A stretch of DNA of 49,563 nucleotides from Corallococcus sp. CA053C (GCF_003611675.1 NZ_RAWA01000025.1:1-49563); one strand, 5' to 3'; shown: positions 35,849 through 45,644, numbered from the stretch's first letter. Program-made: numbers and translations. Notes: generated by a model not told the origin, from the letters alone.

Positions 35849-35886
35849 ACGGGCCTGACCGCGTACACCCCCGCGGCCGGGCCCGT
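35849..35886. terminator. Hairpin between mrpC and the convergent barrel gene
   Basis: ACGGGCC (35849-35855) pairs with GGCCCGT (35880-35886), and CCGCG/CGCGG pair inside. A second stem CCCGCC/GGCGGG lies at about 35820-35835. Neither has a T run, so bidirectional termination is only a suggestion. Confidence 0.45.
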
Positions 35887-35908
35887 GGTGTTTCCAGGGA
35901 CCGCGATT

Positions 35909-36820
35909 CTAGAACGTGAAGCCCAGACCGAACTCGGGGCCGAAGAGCCGGTCCCGGCTGTTGGGGCTCACGTCCGGGTCCAGGAAGAGGCCGTGCACCC
36001 CGCCGCGCAGCATGAAGCTGCCCAGGTGCAGCGCGAGCCCGGTGCGCAGGTCCGCCTGACGGTAGGGAAAGGGCGTCACCTGCATGCGCGCCTCGACGTC
36101 CAGGGGCCCGAGCACGCACGCCTCCAGGGACATGCCCAGGCTGGGGCCCACGTAGAGGCCCTGCGGCAGATCCGCGGTGGAGACGCCGAGTTCGGCGCGC
36201 ACGCGGAGGTTCTCCTGGACGATGGGGGCGTACGTCACGTGGATCTCCCCCAGGGTGCGCTCGCCCCGGGAGCCCGCCCCGCCCGTCAGGTCCAGCCGCA
36301 TGAGGCGCAGGTCCGCGCCGAAGCGGCGCAGGTCCCAGCCGAGGTTGAAGTCGAGGCCCGTGCCGCGGTGCTGGAAGGGCGACACCTGCATGCCCATGCG
36401 GAGGGAGAACGGAACGGCGTGCCTCAACGAGCCCGGCAGGGGGACCTCGTTCGGATCGTCGGCCGGCTGGGCCCCGTGGTGGGTGCCGGTGGTGGCGATG
36501 GCCTCACCCACGCCACTCAGGATCAGCTCGAAGACAGCTCCGAGGATGACCGTGGCGACATCGTCCGACGCGCTGTAGCGACAGCAGTCATCCGAGGAGG
36601 ACACCGTCACGGGGGCCTTCAGCGCCCGGTTCTCGTTCTCGTCCGGCTTCGCGTCGTCATCGTCGTCGTCGTCCACGCCGATGGCCGTGGCCTTGTGGGC
36701 GGGCTTCGCGTCGCCAGAGGACGAGGAATCCGAGTGCTTGCCAAAACGGGCTTCAGCGGGAGGCGCAGCGAGGGTGCCGACGAGCAGCCCCCCGCACAGA
36801 AAGACCTTGGGCAACGACAT
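35909..36820 (-). CDS. Outer-membrane beta-barrel-like protein with an acidic linker
   Basis: The 303-residue product has a signal peptide (MSLPKVFLCGGLLVGTLAAPPAEA). A low-complexity segment with seven consecutive Asp follows (about residues 49-55). The C-terminal two-thirds alternates short polar and apolar strands and ends in FGLGFTF, the aromatic terminal signature of outer-membrane barrels. No family was recognised. The ATG at 36820 is chosen because the signal peptide begins there; the frame upstream is open but not coding-like. It is convergent with mrpC and 121 bases downstream of the amylase gene. Confidence 0.75.
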   Translation of the reverse strand: MSLPKVFLCGGLLVGTLAAPPAEARFGKHSDSSSSGDAKPAHKATAIGVDDDDDDDAKPDENENRALKAPVTVSSSDDCCRYSASDDVATVILGAVFELILSGVGEAIATTGTHHGAQPADDPNEVPLPGSLRHAVPFSLRMGMQVSPFQHRGTGLDFNLGWDLRRFGADLRLMRLDLTGGAGSRGERTLGEIHVTYAPIVQENLRVRAELGVSTADLPQGLYVGPSLGMSLEACVLGPLDVEARMQVTPFPYRQADLRTGLALHLGSFMLRGGVHGLFLDPDVSPNSRDRLFGPEFGLGFTF

Positions 36821-36883
36821 GGGGTGACCCTGTCCGTGAAGGGCGGCCCGGCCTGTCCGTCCCTCACGCGCGCATTCAAATCC

Positions 36884-36919
36884 CGGGGGCGCACGGAAAG
36901 TCAAATCCGCGCGCCCCCG
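36884..36919 (-). terminator. Hairpin after the amylase gene
   Basis: CGGGGGCGC (36884-36892) and GCGCCCCCG (36911-36919) are perfect 9-base complements with an 18-base loop, 22 bases beyond the amylase stop. GGATTTGA occurs in the loop and again just after the stem, and there is no T run. Confidence 0.45.
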
Positions 36920-36941
36920 GCGTTGCGTCATCGCGGTGCGC

Positions 36942-39878
36942 TCAGGGCTTCAGCCAGGGGCCGTCCACGCCCACCTTGCCCGGCGCGGGACTCCCCGGCA
37001 GGTCGAGCACGTACACGCGCAGGTTGCCCTTCCCGGACACCGTCGCGGCCAGCGTGCCATTGCTCACCGTCCGCACATCGCCGGTGATGGCGTCCTTGTA
37101 GGTGCCGTTGGGGATGCCGCTGAACGTGGCGCTGCCGGACACCGTCACCAGCGCGAAGCTGTCCACGCCCTTGGCCGCGTCCGTGAAGCGGCGCTTGAAC
37201 GCCATGCTCCCGGTGATGCCTTCGGTGGAGTACTGCCCCTTCTGGAGCGCGAGGATGCGGCGGCGGATCTGATTCAACCGCTGCACGTGCTTCACCAGGG
37301 GCTTGTCCAACGTCGTGGCCACCGCGCCGGACGCGCTGCCCACCACGCCGAAGTCGCTGGCGGTGACGCTGCCCTCCAGGTTCGCGCCGTAGTAGGCGCG
37401 GCCGGTGGTGGCCAGCGCGCAGGTGGGCCCGCAGTCGATGGGCTTGCCCGCCTGGAACTCAATCTCCGAGCCGTAATACAGCGTGGGGATGCCCCGGAAG
37501 GTCCACATCAGGCTCATGTTCTCCGCCCAGGCGTCGGTGCCCCCGGCGTAGCGCGTGGACGACTTGTTGGGACCGTAGTCGTGGGAATCGACATACACGA
37601 CGTTGTAGGTGGCGTCGTTGTAGCTGTCGTCGGAGTCCTTGCCATTCCAGAAGGCGTTGTTCGCCTCGCCGAAGTTCATGTGCATGCGCATGTCGATGAC
37701 GCTCATGCCGGAGAACTGGCTGGCGTCCGGAGCGTGCCAGGCATTGCCCTGGAGGAAGGCGTTGGTGGACGTGGGCTGGTTGGCGGTGCCCTGGGTCTGC
37801 TCGTAGTTGTACTGCTCCAGCGCCGCCGCCACGTCGTCACTGCTGTACGTCTTGCGCTCCTTCCAGGTGAAGAACTGCGCGGAGTGGTTGGGCGAGCCCC
37901 GGTTCCACTTGTCGTTCACGAACGAGCCCACTTCACCGAACATGAAGAAGTCGCGGCCCTTCGCACCGAACTTCGCCTCGGCGTGGGCGTGCGCGGCCGG
38001 CAGGAAGCGGCGGTTCCACGTCACACGGGGGATGTGCACCGCCGTGTCCACGCGGAAGCCATCCACGCCCCGGTCGATGAAGCGGTTGTGGACGTCCACG
38101 AGGAACGCCTGGACGGTGGCGTTCTCCGTGTTGAAGTCCGCCAGGTCCTCGTGGATCCAGCAACTGCGCGAGTCCTCCCCTTCCCAGTTTCCAATCCAGC
38201 ACTGGTGGAAGAGGCTCGCGGGGAACATGCCGGAGGTGGGATTGGGCCACTGGCAGTTGTAGATGCGGTAGCCCTCCTGGCTCGTGGAGGACGTGGGGAC
38301 GCCCCAGTTGCGGCAGGTGTTGCCCGCGGGCTCCGGCGTCGACCACAGGTCGCCGTTGTAATAGGACTTGCCGGAGCCAGACTCCACCGTGAGGCCGTCG
38401 TACTCGAAGCCAGACACGGGCGCGTCGTAGTACCAGCTCCACTGGCTGTCGCGGACGCCAAACACCTTCGCGGAGAACAAGCCCTTCGCGCCCCAGCGGC
38501 TGGAGTGGTTGTAGACGACGTCCTGGATGATCTTCAGGCCCTTCTGGTGGGCCGCGTTGATGAGGTCCTGATAGGAGGCGCCGCTGGATTCCAGGCGCGG
38601 GTCCACGCGGTAGAAATCCCAGCCGTGGTAGCCGTGGTAGTCATAGTCGGACCGGTTGAGCACCACGGGGGTGATCCAGAGGGCGGAGAAGCCCAGCGCC
38701 TTGATGTAGTCGAGCTTCTGGATGAGCCCCTTGAAGTCGCCCCGGAACATCGGGTCGTTGTTCGCCGCGTTGCCGGACTTCACGTGCATGCTGCCGCCGC
38801 GGTTGTTGTTGGCGTCGCCGTCGTAGAAGCGCGCCGTCATCACGAAGTAGATGGAGTCCTCGCGGATGTCGCCGCCCAGGGGCTCTCCCGGAGGGGGAGG
38901 CGGAGGCGCCGAGCCCGTCTTCGCGGAGGCCGCGCTGCTCGCCGTGGACGTGTTCCCCGCCGCGTCGAAGGCCGTCACCGTGTAGCCGTAGGTCGTCAGG
39001 GCCTCCAGGCCGCTGTCCGTGTACGCCGTGCCCGTGACGGTGAAGCTCTTCGTCCCCTGCGTGCCGCCCGTGCGGGTGAGCGTGTAGCCGGTGACGCCGC
39101 GGTCGTCGGTGGACGCGCTCCAGGCGACGCTGATGGACGTCCCGGACGCGGTGGCGGTGACGCCCGAAGGCACCGACGGCGGCGTCGTGTCCGGAGGCAG
39201 CGCCACGCAGGGCGAGGCGGCGTTGGCGGTGACGACCCCGTCCCTCACCGTGATGCGCCCCGTCCCCAGGGTGTAGTCCGCGCCGTTGTTGTTGTCCCAG
39301 ACGCTGCCGTTGTTGAAGTCCGCCTTCATCCCGGTGGCCGACCCCAGGGAGACGGTCTTCTTCACCCAGTCCGTGCAGGCCGTCTCGTTCATGGCGACAC
39401 CGGGGGGCGTCGTCCACGTGCCGCCCGTGGGCGAGTAGTGGAGGTTGACCGCGCTCCAGCCGCGCGTGCGCGTGTAATAGAAGACCTCCGCACTGTTGTT
39501 CCCGGTCGTCGTGCAGGGGGAGCCCGCGTTCGCCAGCAGCTGGCCGTTCTTCACCTGGTGCGTGCCGGACGTCGGCACGCTGTAGTTCCCGGACGAGGTG
39601 CCCGCGTTGTCCCAGTGGTTCTGCCCGTCGTTGAATACGGCCTGGAAGGTGGTGGCTGTGCCGGTGGTGACGTCCCGCATCACCCAGCCGGTACAGGCCG
39701 CCGACATGGAAACCCCTGGCACGGTCGTCCAGGCGCCTCCCGCGTCGTGGTGGAGGTAGGCCGCGCTCCATGCCTTGTAGGGCGTGTAATAATAGACAGT
39801 CGCCGTGCCAGCGAAGGCCGCCTGCGTCCACAGCAGCAGCGCCATCCACGCACCACGCTTCCAGCCAGTCATTGCCAT
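36942..39878 (-). CDS. Secreted alpha-amylase (GH13) with two starch-binding modules and an FN3 domain
   Basis: The 978-residue product has a signal peptide ending AAFA. Two related carbohydrate-binding modules of CBM25/26 type follow, about 100 residues each (VYYYTPYKAWSAAYLHH and VFYYTRTRGWSAVNLHY), then a fibronectin type III domain (about 230-315). A proline spacer leads to a GH13 catalytic barrel with DVVYNHS, GFRVDTAVH (nucleophile Asp), FMFGEV (acid/base Glu) and YVDSHDYG (third Asp, where NHD is more usual). A C-terminal beta domain ends the protein. It should hydrolyse starch or glycogen outside the cell. Two ATGs (39878 and 39872) are possible starts. Confidence 0.93.
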   Translation of the reverse strand: MAMTGWKRGAWMALLLWTQAAFAGTATVYYYTPYKAWSAAYLHHDAGGAWTTVPGVSMSAACTGWVMRDVTTGTATTFQAVFNDGQNHWDNAGTSSGNYSVPTSGTHQVKNGQLLANAGSPCTTTGNNSAEVFYYTRTRGWSAVNLHYSPTGGTWTTPPGVAMNETACTDWVKKTVSLGSATGMKADFNNGSVWDNNNGADYTLGTGRITVRDGVVTANAASPCVALPPDTTPPSVPSGVTATASGTSISVAWSASTDDRGVTGYTLTRTGGTQGTKSFTVTGTAYTDSGLEALTTYGYTVTAFDAAGNTSTASSAASAKTGSAPPPPPPGEPLGGDIREDSIYFVMTARFYDGDANNNRGGSMHVKSGNAANNDPMFRGDFKGLIQKLDYIKALGFSALWITPVVLNRSDYDYHGYHGWDFYRVDPRLESSGASYQDLINAAHQKGLKIIQDVVYNHSSRWGAKGLFSAKVFGVRDSQWSWYYDAPVSGFEYDGLTVESGSGKSYYNGDLWSTPEPAGNTCRNWGVPTSSTSQEGYRIYNCQWPNPTSGMFPASLFHQCWIGNWEGEDSRSCWIHEDLADFNTENATVQAFLVDVHNRFIDRGVDGFRVDTAVHIPRVTWNRRFLPAAHAHAEAKFGAKGRDFFMFGEVGSFVNDKWNRGSPNHSAQFFTWKERKTYSSDDVAAALEQYNYEQTQGTANQPTSTNAFLQGNAWHAPDASQFSGMSVIDMRMHMNFGEANNAFWNGKDSDDSYNDATYNVVYVDSHDYGPNKSSTRYAGGTDAWAENMSLMWTFRGIPTLYYGSEIEFQAGKPIDCGPTCALATTGRAYYGANLEGSVTASDFGVVGSASGAVATTLDKPLVKHVQRLNQIRRRILALQKGQYSTEGITGSMAFKRRFTDAAKGVDSFALVTVSGSATFSGIPNGTYKDAITGDVRTVSNGTLAATVSGKGNLRVYVLDLPGSPAPGKVGVDGPWLKP

Positions 39879-40067
39879 GTGCCCCGTCCCTCCACGCGTC
39901 GGGAGGACGCGCGAGACAGCGAAACACCGTATCAGCCCTAGAACAGCAATTAATGGATTCAGCGCTATTCCAGTAGAGGTGGCGGTTCTCGGCTCGCACC
40001 GGAAGCCGCGCGGGGCGCGTTGCGCGCTTGCCCTCGGACGGGGGGCCGCTCAGCATGCGCGGCCATC

Positions 40068-41906
40068 GTGCCCGCCCCTACCGAGTCCCTGAGTCCCCAC
40101 CGCACGTACACCGACCGTCGCGCCGCCGCCCAGGCGGAGCTGACGGTGTTGGACCGCATCAGCGCGAGGTACGCCAACCTGCGCACCGTGGCCTTCGTGG
40201 CCGCCGCGGGGGTGGGATTGCTCACGCTGCTGGGCCGGCTGCCGAAGCCGTGGTGGTGGGCAGCGGCGGGCGCGCTCGCCATCTACGGCCTGCTCGCGGT
40301 GCTGCACCACCAGGTGTTCCTCAAGGAGCAGCGGGCCCGACACTTCGTCCTCCTCAACGAGCGGGGCCTGGCGCGGCTGGAGGGGGGCTGGCACGCCTTC
40401 ACGGACACCGGGGAGCGGTTCCTGTCCCCCAACCACCTGTACGCCACGGACCTGGATGTCTTTGGCCAGGGCAGCCTCTTCCAGCTCATCAACGAGACGG
40501 CGACCCGCGCGGGCGAGGAGCGGCTGGCGGCGTGGCTGTCCGCGCCGGCGGACGCCGACACGGTGGTGACGCGGCAGGGCGCGGCGCGGGAGCTGGCCCC
40601 GCGCGTGGACTTCCGCCAGGAGCTCTGCGTGGACGCCCGCGTGGTGGCGAAGGACAAGGCGGACCCTGCCCTCTTCATCCAGTGGGCGGAGTCCGGCCCG
40701 GCGCTGGACTCCATCCGCTGGTCGCGTCCGCTCGCGGTGGTGCTGCCCGTGGTGACGCTCACCTTGTTCATCCTGGGCACGGTGGGCGTGATTCCGGACA
40801 GCCTCGTGTGGCTGGGACTGCTCGCGCAGCTCGGCGTCGCGGTGGCCACGCGCGCCACGCTCAAGCGGATGGACGACGCCGTGGAGCAAGGCGAGCGCGG
40901 CTTCGTGCGCTACGCGGCCCTCTTCGAGCGCGTGGAGAAGCAGACCTTCGAACACCCGCGCCTGAAGCAACTCCAGACCGGGCTCCACCCGGGCCAGGGC
41001 CCCCGGGTGTCGGACCTCTTCCGGCGCTTCAGCCGGCTGTACTCGCTCATCGAGTTCAAGCGGCACCAGTTCCACGCGCTGGTGCACTGGCTCACGCTCT
41101 GGGACATCCACGCCCTCTTCGCGCTGGAGGGCTGGAGGGCCGCGCACGGCCAGCACGTGCGTCAGTGGTTCGAGGGGCTCGCGGAGCTGGAGGCCCTCTG
41201 CTGCATCGGGGGACTGGCGCATGACCGGCCCGCCTTCACGTGGCCGCAATTGGAGTCCCAGGGCCCGCGCGTGGAGGCCACCGCGTTGGGGCATCCGCTG
41301 TTGGACGCGCCGGTGGCGAACGACGTGTCCCTGCCCGGCGCCCGTCACGCGCTGCTCATCACCGGCTCCAACATGAGCGGCAAGACGACGCTGATGCGCG
41401 CGCTGGGCGCCAACGTGGTGCTGGCCTTGGCGGGAGCGCCGGTGTGCGCGGCCACCTTGCGCCTGTCACCGCTGCAGGTGCTCACCAGCATGCGCGTGAA
41501 GGATTCGCTGGAGCGCGGCGTGTCGTACTTCTACGCGGAGGTGCAGCGGCTGAAGACGGTGCTGGACGCGGCGCAGGCCGCGCACGGCCAGGTCCTCTTC
41601 CTGCTGGACGAAATCCTGCTGGGCACCAACACCCGCGAGCGCCAGATTGCTTCGCGCGAGGTGCTGCGGCTGCTGCTCGCCTCCGGCGCGTGTGGCGCGG
41701 TGACGACGCATGATTTGTCCCTGGCGGTGCTGGCGGACGAGAAGGACTCGCACGTGGTGAACGTCCACTTCCGCGACCACCTGGAGGACGGGAAGATGGT
41801 GTTCGACTACCGGCTGCGGCAGGGGGTGGTGGACACCACCAACGCGCTGCGGGTGCTGCGCCTGGCGGGCGTCCCGGTGCACGACCCGGACGCCCCGGCC
41901 TCCTGA
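40068..41906 (+). CDS. Membrane-anchored MutS-family ATPase
   Basis: The product (612 residues from the GTG at 40068) has two pairs of hydrophobic segments, near 45-85 and near 220-265. A helical core follows, then a MutS-type ATPase with Walker A GSNMSGKTT (433-441), a Walker B LFLLDEIL and the TTHD switch. The mismatch-recognition domain of MutS is missing, so this is one of the MutS-like proteins with no proven mismatch-repair role. The start is uncertain: a TTG at 40020 and a GTG at 40068 are both possible and neither has a good ribosome binding site. It is divergent from the amylase gene, with an AT-rich patch around 39940-39965 between them. Confidence 0.85.
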   Translation: MPAPTESLSPHRTYTDRRAAAQAELTVLDRISARYANLRTVAFVAAAGVGLLTLLGRLPKPWWWAAAGALAIYGLLAVLHHQVFLKEQRARHFVLLNERGLARLEGGWHAFTDTGERFLSPNHLYATDLDVFGQGSLFQLINETATRAGEERLAAWLSAPADADTVVTRQGAARELAPRVDFRQELCVDARVVAKDKADPALFIQWAESGPALDSIRWSRPLAVVLPVVTLTLFILGTVGVIPDSLVWLGLLAQLGVAVATRATLKRMDDAVEQGERGFVRYAALFERVEKQTFEHPRLKQLQTGLHPGQGPRVSDLFRRFSRLYSLIEFKRHQFHALVHWLTLWDIHALFALEGWRAAHGQHVRQWFEGLAELEALCCIGGLAHDRPAFTWPQLESQGPRVEATALGHPLLDAPVANDVSLPGARHALLITGSNMSGKTTLMRALGANVVLALAGAPVCAATLRLSPLQVLTSMRVKDSLERGVSYFYAEVQRLKTVLDAAQAAHGQVLFLLDEILLGTNTRERQIASREVLRLLLASGACGAVTTHDLSLAVLADEKDSHVVNVHFRDHLEDGKMVFDYRLRQGVVDTTNALRVLRLAGVPVHDPDAPAS

Positions 41907-41915
41907 CCTCCACCC

Positions 41916-41946
41916 CGCGCCCCTCGCGTTCAACGCAAGGGGCGCG
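41916..41946. terminator. Bidirectional hairpin between the MutS-like gene and thiolase
   Basis: CGCGCCCCT (41916-41924) pairs perfectly with AGGGGCGCG (41938-41946), and GCG/CGC pair inside. It lies between two convergent stop codons. No T run follows on either side. Confidence 0.55.
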
Positions 41947-41959
41947 AAGCGGAAGCGGA

Positions 41960-43132
41960 CTACTTCGCGAGCTCCACGAGCGCCGCGGCGCCCATGCCGC
42001 CGCCGATGCACATGCTGACGACGCCGTAGCGACCGTCGCGGCGCTTCAGCTCACGCAGGATGGTGGCCACCATGCGCGCGCCGGACACGCCCAGCGGGTG
42101 ACCGAGGGCGATGGCGCCGCCGTTCGGGTTCACCTTGTCCAGCGGGATGCCCAGCTCACGGATGCAGTGCAGCGCCTGCGCCGCGAAGGCCTCGTTCAGC
42201 TCGAAGACGGAGATGTCCTCCACCTTCAGCTTGTTGCGCTCCAAGAGCTTGCGGATGGCGGGGACCGGACCCACGCCCATGATCTCCGGCGGCACGCCAG
42301 CGACCACGTAGTCCACGAAGTAGCCCAGCGCCTTGACGTTGAGCTCCTTCGCCTTCTCCTCGCTCATGATGACCGCGGCGGCCGCGCCGTCGGTGAGCGG
42401 CGACGCGTTGCCCGCCGTCACCACGCCCTTGGCGTTGAAGGCCGGACGCAGCTTCGCGAGGCCCTCCACCGTCGTCTCCGGGCGCATGATGGTGTCCACG
42501 GTCACGGTCACCTGCTTCGGGACGCCGTCCTCGTCGTACATCGTCGTGGTGACGGGGAAGATCTCATCCTTGAGCTTGCCCTGCTCCCGCGCGGTGGCCG
42601 CGCGGCGCTGGCTCTCCGCGGCGAACTTGTCCGAGTCCTCGCGCGTGACGTTGTAGCGGGACGCGATGTTCTCCGCCGTGGCGCCCATGGAGGTGTAGAC
42701 CTCCGGCAGCTTCTCCATGATCTCCGGGTTGGCGGAGACCTTGTTGCCGCCCATGGGCACCATGGTCATGGACTCGGTGCCACCGGCGATGACCACCTGC
42801 ATCATCCCGGACTTGATGCCCTGCGCCGCCTGGGCCATGGACTGCACACCGGAGGAACAGAAGCGGTTGATGGTCATGCCGGGAACTGTGTCCGGCAGGC
42901 CCGCGAGCAGGCTCGCGTTGCGGGCGACGTTCATGCCCTGCTCGGCCTCCGGCATGGCACAGCCCATGATGACGTCTTCCACGTCCGACGCCTTGAGGCC
43001 GGGGACCTGGGCAACGGCTTCCTTGATGGCAAGGGCCGCGAGCGTATCCGGACGCGTGTCCTTGAACTCACCCTTGTGCGCGCGGGTGAAGGGGGTGCGC
43101 ACCGCGCTGGCAATCACGACTCGGCTGGACAT
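41960..43132 (-). CDS. Acetyl-CoA acyltransferase (3-ketoacyl-CoA thiolase)
   Basis: The 390-residue product is a degradative thiolase with catalytic NRFCSSG (Cys92), the NEAFA segment, GHPLG histidine and the CIGGGMG cysteine near the C-terminus. It cleaves 3-ketoacyl-CoA to acetyl-CoA and a shortened acyl-CoA. The gene follows the FadN-type dehydrogenase/hydratase by 81 bases on the same strand, giving the two subunits of a beta-oxidation complex. GGGAG precedes the ATG. Confidence 0.94.
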   Translation of the reverse strand: MSSRVVIASAVRTPFTRAHKGEFKDTRPDTLAALAIKEAVAQVPGLKASDVEDVIMGCAMPEAEQGMNVARNASLLAGLPDTVPGMTINRFCSSGVQSMAQAAQGIKSGMMQVVIAGGTESMTMVPMGGNKVSANPEIMEKLPEVYTSMGATAENIASRYNVTREDSDKFAAESQRRAATAREQGKLKDEIFPVTTTMYDEDGVPKQVTVTVDTIMRPETTVEGLAKLRPAFNAKGVVTAGNASPLTDGAAAAVIMSEEKAKELNVKALGYFVDYVVAGVPPEIMGVGPVPAIRKLLERNKLKVEDISVFELNEAFAAQALHCIRELGIPLDKVNPNGGAIALGHPLGVSGARMVATILRELKRRDGRYGVVSMCIGGGMGAAALVELAK

Positions 43133-43213
43133 GTCAGGTGTCTCCCTGCCCGGACAGCGTCCGGGCGACCTTCGGATTTCGAATCTGGCAACCCATTGGG
43201 TAAACGCCTCGCG

Positions 43214-45604
43214 CTAGTTGCGCAGCGGCTTGCCCTTCTCGAGCATGAACATCATGCGGTCCTGGGTCTTCTCCTCGCCGATGAGGCTCAGGAACGCTTC
43301 CATCTCCAGCTCCAGCAGCTTGTCCTCGCTCACGAGCGCGGTCGCGCTGGTGTCGCCGCCGGACAGCACGCGCGCCAGCTTCTGGGCGATCTTCCGGTCG
43401 TGGGCGCTGATCTGGTTGTTGAGCTGCATGTCGTACAACATCATGTCGATGGTGGCCGCGCCGCTGGGGCCCGGCAGCCGGAAGCGCGTGGGACGCGGCG
43501 GGCGGAAGCCACCATTCGCCAGGCCCAGCACGCGGGACTTCGCGTCCGACAGCAGGAAGTCGCGGTTGCCCGTGATGCCGTCCTGAGCCGACAGGAAGCC
43601 GAACTCGCGCGCCTCTTCCGCGCTCGTCGCCACCTTCGCGGTGCCGATGGCGAGGAACACCTTCTTGAGGAAGGGCAGCGCGTCGAAGTCCTTGTCCGCC
43701 GCGTACGCGCCGAACACGTTGCGCAGCAGCATCATCGTGCCGCCGCCGCCGGGGATGAGGCCCACGCCCACTTCCACGAGGCCCATGTACAGCTCCGCGC
43801 TCGCCTGCACCGCGTTGCCACCCATCGTGACCTCCGCGCCGCCGCCCAGCGTGAGGTTGAAGGGCGCCGTCACCACGGGCACGGGGCTGTAGCGCATGCG
43901 CTGGTTGGCCTGCTGGAACGCGGACGCCATCTTGCGGATGGAGTCGAAGTCCTCGCTCTTGGCCGCCATCAGCATGGCCATGATGTTCGCGCCGGCGGAG
44001 AAGTTGGAGCCGTCGTTGCCAATCACGAGGCCCTTGAAGTTCTTCTCCGTCTCGTCGAGCGCGGTGTTCATCATCGCGATGATGTCATCGTCGATGGAGT
44101 TCATCTTGGAGTGGAACTCCAGCAGCGTCGCGCCGTCGCCCATGTCCCACAGCGTGGCGCTGTCGTTGCCGGTGATCTTCTTGTTGCCGCGCTTGAGGTA
44201 CTCCACGCGGAACGTGCGCGCGTTCTCCACCACGGTCTTCACCGACTTCGTGGGGATGTCCCAGTAGGTGTCGCGGCCGTCCTGCACGCCGTAGAAGGAC
44301 GTGCGGCCGGTGGCCAGCATGTCCTCCACCCACTTCGCGGGCTTCAGGCCGAGCGCCTTCATGCGCTCCACGCCCTTCTGCACGCCGTACGCGTCCCACA
44401 CTTCGAAGGGCCCCAGGTCCCAGCCGAAGCCCCAGCGCACGCCGCGGTCCACGTTGACCACGTCGTCGGCGATCTCCGGGATGCGGCGGCTGGAGTAGGC
44501 CAGCACGTCCAGGGTGACGCGCTCGGCGAACGTGCCCGCCTTGTCCTTCGCGTTCATCACGGACGCGACGCGCTCGCGGACGTTCTCGATGTCCTTCGCG
44601 GCGCCCAGCGAGTCGAAGCGCACCTTCGCCTGCGGCCGGTACTCCAGCGACTTCAGGTCCAGCGCGAGGATGTCCTTGCCGCCCGCGGACTTGTCCTTCT
44701 TGTAGAAGCCGCCGCCGCTCTTGTCGCCCAGCATCCCCTTCTCCACCATCTTCTGGAGGAAGTCGGGAATGGCGAAGACGTTGCGCTCTTCGTCGTGGGT
44801 CAGCGTGTCGTAACAGTTCTTCGCCACGTGGGTGAACGTGTCCAGGCCCACGATGTCCGCGGTGCGGAACACGGCGGACTTGGGACGGCCCATCGCCGGG
44901 CCAAAGATCTTGTCCACCTCCTCGATGGACATCTCCGTCTTGGTCATCTCGGAGATGGTCCGCATCATCCCGTACACGCCGATGCGGTTCGCGATGAAGT
45001 TGGTGGTGTCCTTGCCGTAGACGATGCCCTTGCCGAGCACCTCCTCACCGAAGCGGTGGATGGCCTTCACCACCTCCGGGTCGGTGTGCTGGCCGGCGAC
45101 CAGCTCCAAGAGCTTCATGTAGCGCACGGGGTTGAAGAAGTGCGTGACGAGGAAGTTCTTCTTGAACTCCGCGCCGCGGCCTTCGGTCATGCCCACGATG
45201 GAGAGGCCGGACGTGTTGGAGCTGATGATGGCGTCCTTGCGCGCGTGCTTCTCCACCTTGGCGAACAGGGCCTGCTTGACGGCCAGGTCCTCCTTCACCA
45301 CCTCGATAATCCAGTCGCACTCGGCGAGCCGGGCGAGGTCGTCCTCCAGGTTGCCCACCTCGATGGAGGTGAACACCTGCTCGGACACGATGGGGCTGGG
45401 CTTCTGCTTGCGCAGGTTGGCCAGCGCCCCTTGAGCGAACTTGTTGCGGAACGCCTTGGAGGCGGTGTCCTCCCCCGGTGCGGCCTTGGGGGGAACGATG
45501 TCCAGCAACAGGGCGCGAACGCCGGAGTTGGCCAGATGCGCGGCGATGCCGCTGCCCATCACGCCAGCGCCAAGCACCGCCACTTTTCGGATCCGGGTCG
45601 TCAT
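43214..45604 (-). CDS. FadN-type 3-hydroxyacyl-CoA dehydrogenase / enoyl-CoA hydratase
   Basis: The 796-residue product begins with the NAD-binding fold VAVLGAGVMGSGIAAHLA. The dehydrogenase C-terminal domain follows (with the HFFNP motif that carries the catalytic His, here VTHFFNPVRYMKL). A crotonase-like hydratase domain comes last (about 490-730, with GGGAEVTMGGN and LIPGGGG). This order, dehydrogenase first, is that of Bacillus FadN rather than E. coli FadB. Start 45604 (MTTRIRK) is preferred; an in-frame ATG 13 codons upstream exists. It heads the beta-oxidation operon. Confidence 0.93.
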   Translation of the reverse strand: MTTRIRKVAVLGAGVMGSGIAAHLANSGVRALLLDIVPPKAAPGEDTASKAFRNKFAQGALANLRKQKPSPIVSEQVFTSIEVGNLEDDLARLAECDWIIEVVKEDLAVKQALFAKVEKHARKDAIISSNTSGLSIVGMTEGRGAEFKKNFLVTHFFNPVRYMKLLELVAGQHTDPEVVKAIHRFGEEVLGKGIVYGKDTTNFIANRIGVYGMMRTISEMTKTEMSIEEVDKIFGPAMGRPKSAVFRTADIVGLDTFTHVAKNCYDTLTHDEERNVFAIPDFLQKMVEKGMLGDKSGGGFYKKDKSAGGKDILALDLKSLEYRPQAKVRFDSLGAAKDIENVRERVASVMNAKDKAGTFAERVTLDVLAYSSRRIPEIADDVVNVDRGVRWGFGWDLGPFEVWDAYGVQKGVERMKALGLKPAKWVEDMLATGRTSFYGVQDGRDTYWDIPTKSVKTVVENARTFRVEYLKRGNKKITGNDSATLWDMGDGATLLEFHSKMNSIDDDIIAMMNTALDETEKNFKGLVIGNDGSNFSAGANIMAMLMAAKSEDFDSIRKMASAFQQANQRMRYSPVPVVTAPFNLTLGGGAEVTMGGNAVQASAELYMGLVEVGVGLIPGGGGTMMLLRNVFGAYAADKDFDALPFLKKVFLAIGTAKVATSAEEAREFGFLSAQDGITGNRDFLLSDAKSRVLGLANGGFRPPRPTRFRLPGPSGAATIDMMLYDMQLNNQISAHDRKIAQKLARVLSGGDTSATALVSEDKLLELEMEAFLSLIGEEKTQDRMMFMLEKGKPLRN

Positions 45605-45644
45605 CGGAAATTGGCTCCCTTGAAAGGAAGTAGGGGACTGCACA

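Noticed and set aside
36936-39941. A long rightward open frame opposite the amylase.
   Set aside because: No recognisable domains and a low-complexity His/Arg/Val/Gly composition, while the opposite strand encodes a full secreted amylase.
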